Shown here: piece by piece, positions 58,704 to 64,000 of the stretch
How positions within the stretch are numbered: the first letter of the stretch is position 1
Layout of the letters: each line of letters opens with the position of its first letter
Assembly: GCF_021869535.1 (NCBI RefSeq)
Contig: NW_026262668.1
Coordinates: forward strand, 14,492,348 to 14,556,347
Reading direction: 5' to 3'
Length of the DNA: 64,000 nt
From: Mytilus californianus
Lineage: Eukaryota; Mollusca; Bivalvia; Mytilida; Mytilidae
Program-made: the position numbers and the translations under genes
The notes under the pieces: generated by a model
The model's database searches: none
The model's input: the letters and a program-made list of their open reading frames with translations, nothing else
Told to the model about the DNA's origin: nothing

Positions 58704-58846
58704 CTTACAGAGCGTCGCCTAAAACTGTCTTCCGCTGGATCCATTGGAATTGTGTTCCGAACAAGGACTTCTAGAGCATGGCAATGATGTTTCGGCTTCC
58801 GTTTATGATTTGAACATGATTTAGATCGCATTCGAAATGGATCCAT
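58704..58846 (-). CDS. GARNL3: GARNL3 alternative first coding exon 1a
   Basis: It opens with ATG at 58846-58844 in context gaaaaaaATGG and encodes 47 codons plus two bases: MDPFRMRSKSCSNHKRKPK, then HHCHALEVLVRNTIPMDPAE and DSFRRRSV, followed by AG. The donor used here is TCTGTAAG/gtaggc. A GT five bases earlier (gtaagg) would also splice but leaves phase 0, which does not fit exon 2. The phase-2 ending and the FRRR end parallel exon 1b, and the start M-x-x-F-R-x-R-S-x-S is shared, so the two exons look like duplicates used alternatively. This start is 13.2 kb from exon 2. Confidence 0.72.
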
Positions 58847-60984
58847 TTTTTTCAGTTGAAAAGTTTAATCAAACATCAAGCAAAGACACTATAATCGTAA
58901 ACCAAGAAGATTTCTGTCATCTTATTAAAGTGTTTCTAACTCCAGGCTTGAGTTAACTAAGCCATTTGTCTATTATTGAGAGTTAAATATTCTAGGCGTT
59001 GAAAATAACACAATCAATGCGCAATGAATTTTTACGAATTAATATAGTTTCCTACTTAAATATCACCTCACAACATGTTGTTTGTTTCGATCATCTTACA
59101 AGAAATAGGCTTGTTTATTGATTGTTTAATGATAATTATAATAAAATTGAAAATTTTTAACCCGGGTCATTGAATTACCTTTACATTTGTAATAAAAACA
59201 CGAAATATTATGTTGCATATTGATCGAGTTTTATCAATGGCATCTGTGATGTGAATTTTATCTCCTTTTGGTCTTGTATATATACACATATAAACAAGGG
59301 TTGACTTAGGCAAGCTATCAATATATATATATATATATACACAAATGTGGCACAACGAAGGGTGGATCAACTATAATAATCTATCTTCAAAATCTTTCTT
59401 CATCCATGCAAACGATTTTAATCTATTAATCAGATGGATTACAATGTGACGTCAGAAAGTATTCAAAAATCTATCGAAAGATGTTTCAATGAATTGATAT
59501 ATAGAATTATAGATAAACACAAAAGATAAAGAAAATTTATTTGATTATTCGAGGTATTATTTTACATACGTAACGGTCACGCATCTCAGTCGTTTCAATG
59601 ATCATTGACAGATTATTTCTATATCCTCGTCATGAATTACATTGCTTCAGTAGAGTCTGTCCACCAGTCCACATGTTCATATATCATTTTTTTTGTGTAA
59701 AGATATAGAAACCTTTTTTTAAAATAACCTTGCAAGTTGCTAACGCGATATAATCTCAATTGGAATCGTGCAGTATTTATAAACTTTTACTTAACGATAA
59801 AAAGCTTTAATTAGGGAAGTAGAGGCTTTACACAAAAAAAATATGAGAAAATATAAATGATATATCAAAGTGTGTCAAGTCTGGAATTCTTCCACATCTT
59901 CACATCTCGAGCGATAACATTCGAGTTTGCAGAGAGACTCATTTTAAAGAGTAAAAAGCAGAATGTTGATGAAATTTATAGGATATTTATCAAATTAATA
60001 AACCCTCATGATTTGCCAGCAATTTAAACAATAAATTTGGATTAGAAGACAATTCTTTTGGAAAATTATATGTTTATGCGTTTATTGTAAAAGGCTGCAT
60101 GAAAAAAAAAAACATCTTTACTAAAATTAGTTTGTAATATATATGGCAAAACTTCAAAATCATACATACAAAATAATTGCCGTGGTTTTTTTAAGTTATA
60201 ATTCAAAGGCTCTTCGAAAATATTATGCATTTGAAATAAATGCTCGAAACATAATCTGTTCTAGTTTTACATTGACTTCAGGGATGTATATGACAGAATC
60301 AAGACGATTTAAACCGTTACCTTTTAAAATAATACGTTTGTGAAAGATAGGTAAATTGTATTCGATTACACAAGGTTTTTTTTCCATTTTCATTATTGAA
60401 CGAATTACTAATATCAAACAATCGGCGCTATACTGTCATATTCCTAACTTGGAAATGGCATTTTGCAAAACAAAGGACTATTTACGAAGAATGAAATGAT
60501 TGTTTACCATGTGATATATTAATTGAGCACTCAACACTGTGAAATCTTTATTAGCATTACGTCAAAACGCTCTAACGTTTTGAACTTGGTGGTTTAGTAA
60601 ATAAGACATCAAATCAAGGTATCTAAAAGTACATTTTAGAAGCAGTAAAATCAATGTTTCCCTACACAGATATCAGATATAAGTTGACATTCTATTTCAT
60701 TTTAAATAAGACTTTATCATAAAGTGTAGAACAAAATAAAGTGTTTAAGCTCTTATAAAGTAGTTATCTGGTCATACTCAATCCGTTCAAGTATATATCA
60801 GACTATCTATTTCAATTAAAGTCAAATCTTTAATAGTAAAATATGAGATTCCGTAGACGAAAGGCTGTAAATGTCTGTATATTACTCTTAGTCACAACAT
60901 TACTCCTACCTAAACTATTCATTGTCAATATCACTTTGTTTACTTGATATTGCTTCATGGTAAGTTATATTATTGTACTTATAT

Positions 60985-61050
60985 GAAAATAAGAAGGTGT
61001 GGTATGAGTGCCAATGAGACAACTCCTTACTAGAGACCAAAAAACTTTAC
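60985..61050 (+). repeat. Dispersed repeat family B, short copy
   Basis: It has aaataagaaggtgtggtatg, agtgccaatgagacaactcc and ttactagagacc. Confidence 0.8.
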
Positions 61051-61727
61051 ACTTTGGTTGCAACTGACTGTTATGCTTAGGTCATTTAGCATTGATGCTC
61101 TAAAATATATTATGTATATAGCTTCTAACAAATTTCGTTTCAAACGTACCTGATGAGAGTTTTATTAATTGAGCTTTGATTTTCAAAATTTGAATTATCC
61201 TAGAAATCCAGTCTTTTCATTTCTATTTCTGTCTTTGTGTGTAATCAATCATTATATTTGTACAAATTACATCTTGAGACGAATGTTAACATGTGATTGA
61301 ATATGAATTACATCTTGAGACGACAGTAAACATGAGTCTGATAAGTACATCTGATTGATTGTTATATATATATATATATTTTTTTTTTTTAATTTCAAAC
61401 ATTTTGAATCAATGACTAATTGTTTCTTAATAAATATCTCATCAGCTTTTCAGTTTTTTGTCTGCAGATTTGTTTTTAAAATTCCAAAAGCGAGAACAAG
61501 TAGTTGTACGTGCCATAGGTCGGCATGCGGACAAATGAAAGACAAGAAGTTTTCATAAAAAATAAGGTTTTTTTTTTTGTTTTTTTTTCGTGGATTGTTT
61601 CAATGACGGGTTTCCCTAATCTCCTTTTATCCATATTCGTGTCAGAGTATTTGTTTTGCAGTGGTTGTGCCAAAACAAAAACCACAATAATTTGATGTAT
61701 TCCCAGGAATAATAGGATACCTTATTT

Positions 61728-62040
61728 ATATAAAAATAAGAAGATTTGGTATGATTGCCAATAAAACATCTAGCCACAAAGTTCAAATGAGGTGGATGTA
61801 AGCAATTATAGATCACCGTACGGCCTTCAACAATGAGAAAACCCCATACCTTAAAGTCAGCTATAAAAGGCTCCGACATGAAAAATGTGAAACAACCCAA
61901 TAGAGAAAACTAACTGCTTATTTATAACAAAACAATTTACCAAAAACAAATATGATAGACATGAACCAACGACAACAACTGAATAACAGGCTCCTGACTT
62001 GGGACAGCCACATAAAGATTGTGACCGGGTCATTTCATTA
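61728..62040 (+). repeat. Dispersed repeat family B, long copy
   Basis: It begins taagaagatttggtatgatt and continues gatcaccgtacggccttcaa, acaaatatgatagacatgaa and ctcctgacttgggacagcca. It is co-linear with 36253-36580. Confidence 0.85.
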
Positions 62041-62659
62041 TCCAGGCCGATGGAAAGCAAAATTGTGATGTTGGTTACTAATTATTTTGGTATAACGTAC
62101 ATTTTCACTCCCTTTATTCGGTTTATCGAGACTCGGGTCCTTTTATATCATATTGCATGTGATCACATGGAAAGTTAGTACGTTGAATTAAACAATTGTT
62201 GCATATGTTGTTGTTTTTTTCTGGAAACCAAGTTTTAAAAGACTAAAATTAAGTACATGTACTAAATTTACTAGTACATTGAACATATGTATATACTTCT
62301 GGGAAACGCGTAATCAGCTCTAAATGTAAGGAATATAAAATACAATCTATATTTGTGGTTTTCTAAAAAAACGAAAACGCGATAATGCATTCAGAAATAC
62401 CCGGTAGTTTTGTCTTTTGTGTCATAATAAAAACTGTAGAGTAAACAACGTACATTTTATTATGCATAAAAATTGTAAAATAGTTGTATTATTTTGCCAA
62501 ACATAGATTTTATTGTCAGTATGGATGGAACACACAACATAAGAGCATTATTTACAAATATGTACTCTCAACGGACTAATCTACACCATATCACTATTTT
62601 AAATAGATCTTTGAGATCATTAAACCTACACCCTTTATAAATCTATAATACTATATACA

Positions 62660-62965
62660 AATCCGTAGTCAGTGCTTCGGCACAGACATACTTTATAATA
62701 AATAATCAAAGATACCAGGCTTATAACTTATAAATAGAAAATTTCCCGATGATATATTAACGAATTATTTAAAAACTAAGGCTCTAACTCCCACAAGTAA
62801 AGTTGATCTTTGAGGAATTTTAGTTATTTTTGTTTTTATATCCATTTTAGTCATATAGCGCTTAACGTGTCTAAGTATTTAAACATCCCCGTCTTTCAAG
62901 TGTTTTGTTTGGGCGTTCCTGGTGAAGGTGAATCTAGAACAGCTCTTCGGACGCTTGAATTTTAT
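62660..62965 (+). repeat. Dispersed repeat family D, longer copy
   Basis: It contains gtcagtgcttcggcacagac, agataccaggcttataactt, ttttagtcatatagcgctta, ggcgttcctggtgaaggtga and cagctcttcggacgc. Confidence 0.7.
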
Positions 62966-64000
62966 AAATTGTTATTTTCATCAACAAGTATATTTTTATG
63001 GGTTAAAGGAGTTACTTTCTAAAGAACATTGATTGTACACATTCATTTATACACAGTACTTTAGAAACGTTTCGAAAATATAGACAATACTTTAAAGGTG
63101 ACATTATAATATAACTTAATTTTATTTGAAAATTAGTCCTAAACGTCAGTCTGAAATCGAAAGGTTTATGTCTAATATGCAATTAATAACTAATGCTAAC
63201 TTGAGGTTTTAGATTTCTTTAAGTATTGTTCTTTTTTAAGGATAAAGTCTTGCATGAACATGATTGGTAGACAGACTAGGTTTACTGATAAAAATTAATG
63301 CTTAAAGGCAAATTTACAAGTTGTGCGAGAAGCTCGCGCCATGGATATTTTTCAATCACACTACTTGAATGGTCAAGTGCAAAATAAGTTGAAGTCCTGC
63401 ATTGAGATATATTGACCAATATTTTTCAACCAATATTTCTCACTGCCCCCTTTTCTCTCCAAATACAAACATTTAACAGATTCATTCAAGACATTTAATC
63501 GTTTTATTGTTACATTTATAATGTTTACATGTTAAAGTTTACAGTGTTTTCTTTCAATTAAATGTTTCAAAATTTTGCAATGTTTTATGTTTGTTTAGCT
63601 AGTGAAAATATTTTCCAACTTCATAAAAACACGACGCTTCAGGTTGAAAACCAATTTAACATCGTAAATGGGTTTCAGAACAGGAAATTACCAAGACACC
63701 ATGTAATCAGACATTAAATAATAATTCCTGTATGTGCGTAAGTTGTTGTAATCCAATTTTTCTTAGAAAATTAAATTATTTTTACAATTTCAAAAGATTT
63801 TACTCCTTTACGACGGCGATTCCCAATAGATTTGCAAAGAAATATTACATGAACACCTTAAGAATAATCTTTCCTCTGTGAAATGTGCAAAATCACATCA
63901 TGGCTACATATATTTGACTGGGAGGAATGTCAATTTAAGCACTTGATCATTAACACTTTTACATTAAAACAAGATGCGGAAGATACCAAGTGGATTTTGA

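Larger units (their letters stand above)
1..58846 (-). other. GARNL3: Gene locus: GARNL3 orthologue (5' part, continues past left edge)
   Basis: This is the overall span of a minus-strand gene built from two alternative first exons and thirteen following exons (annotated individually). The concatenated product is about 429 (exon 1b) or 433 (exon 1a) residues and runs co-linearly with animal GARNL3 proteins from the N-terminal region through the Rap-GAP domain. GARNL3 belongs to the Rap/Ran-GAP family, whose members stimulate GTP hydrolysis by small GTPases of the Rap group with an asparagine thumb; the direct substrate of GARNL3 itself is less well established. Every intron begins GT and ends AG on the minus strand and codon phase is preserved at all joins. 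Introns are 366 bp to 22 kb. The C-terminal CNH domain expected for the family is not in the window, so the gene must extend leftward. Confidence 0.9.
58847..64000. other. Upstream flank of the gene
   Basis: It contains AT microsatellites (about 59318-59338 and 61361-61378), family B copies (60985, 61728) and a family D copy (62660). I see no further exon, and the transcription start of the exon 1a transcript cannot be located from the sequence. Confidence 0.5.

Overview
This is a eukaryotic, AT-rich, intron-dominated window, most likely from a marine mussel (Mytilus or a close bivalve relative). Two things support this. The dispersed repeat families are ones I associate with mussel genomes (motifs such as gatgtggtatgattgccaat and cttccggagcacctgagatc). 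The only host gene is split into short exons of 46-143 bp with consensus splice sites, separated by kilobases of repeats. Nothing looks bacterial; there is no operon, rRNA or CRISPR.

One host gene dominates. Almost the whole window (58846 down to the left edge) is the 5' part of a minus-strand gene that I read as the mussel orthologue of GARNL3 (Rap/Ran-GAP domain-like protein 3). I could place 13 consecutive internal exons (named exons 2-14 here) plus two mutually exclusive first exons (1a and 1b). Their phases fit at every junction and together they give about 429-433 codons. These cover the N-terminal region and the whole Rap-GAP catalytic domain, including the HIGNDIV segment with the catalytic asparagine. 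The downstream part, with the expected CNH domain, lies beyond position 1.

The layout in transcription order (right to left) is as follows. 58847-64000 is upstream flank with dispersed repeats only. Exon 1a (58704-58846) is followed by a 13.2-kb intron that contains a 1.45-kb satellite, degenerate retroelement pieces, a 1.8-kb composite element and exon 1b (48405-48535). Exon 2 (45440-45509) is followed by a 22-kb intron. That intron contains a long inverted repeat carrying a broken transposon-type gene (41130-44090), a DNA-transposon-like element with inverted subterminal arrays (38983-40944), a frameshifted Penelope-like reverse transcriptase (34227-35404), and several minisatellites and MITEs. 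Exons 3 to 14 are packed between 23403 and 1901.

The most unusual feature is that tandem repeats have grown out of the gene's own splice junctions. The 740-bp array in front of exon 8 is made of copies of that exon's 3' splice site plus its first codons. The 5' splice site of exon 14 is repeated three times with a 49-bp period. Other points worth attention are the paralogous first exons, the near-palindromic transposon gene, and several non-autonomous elements with readable terminal inverted repeats. All boundaries were read by eye without alignment software, so repeat limits are approximate while exon limits rest on explicit splice motifs.
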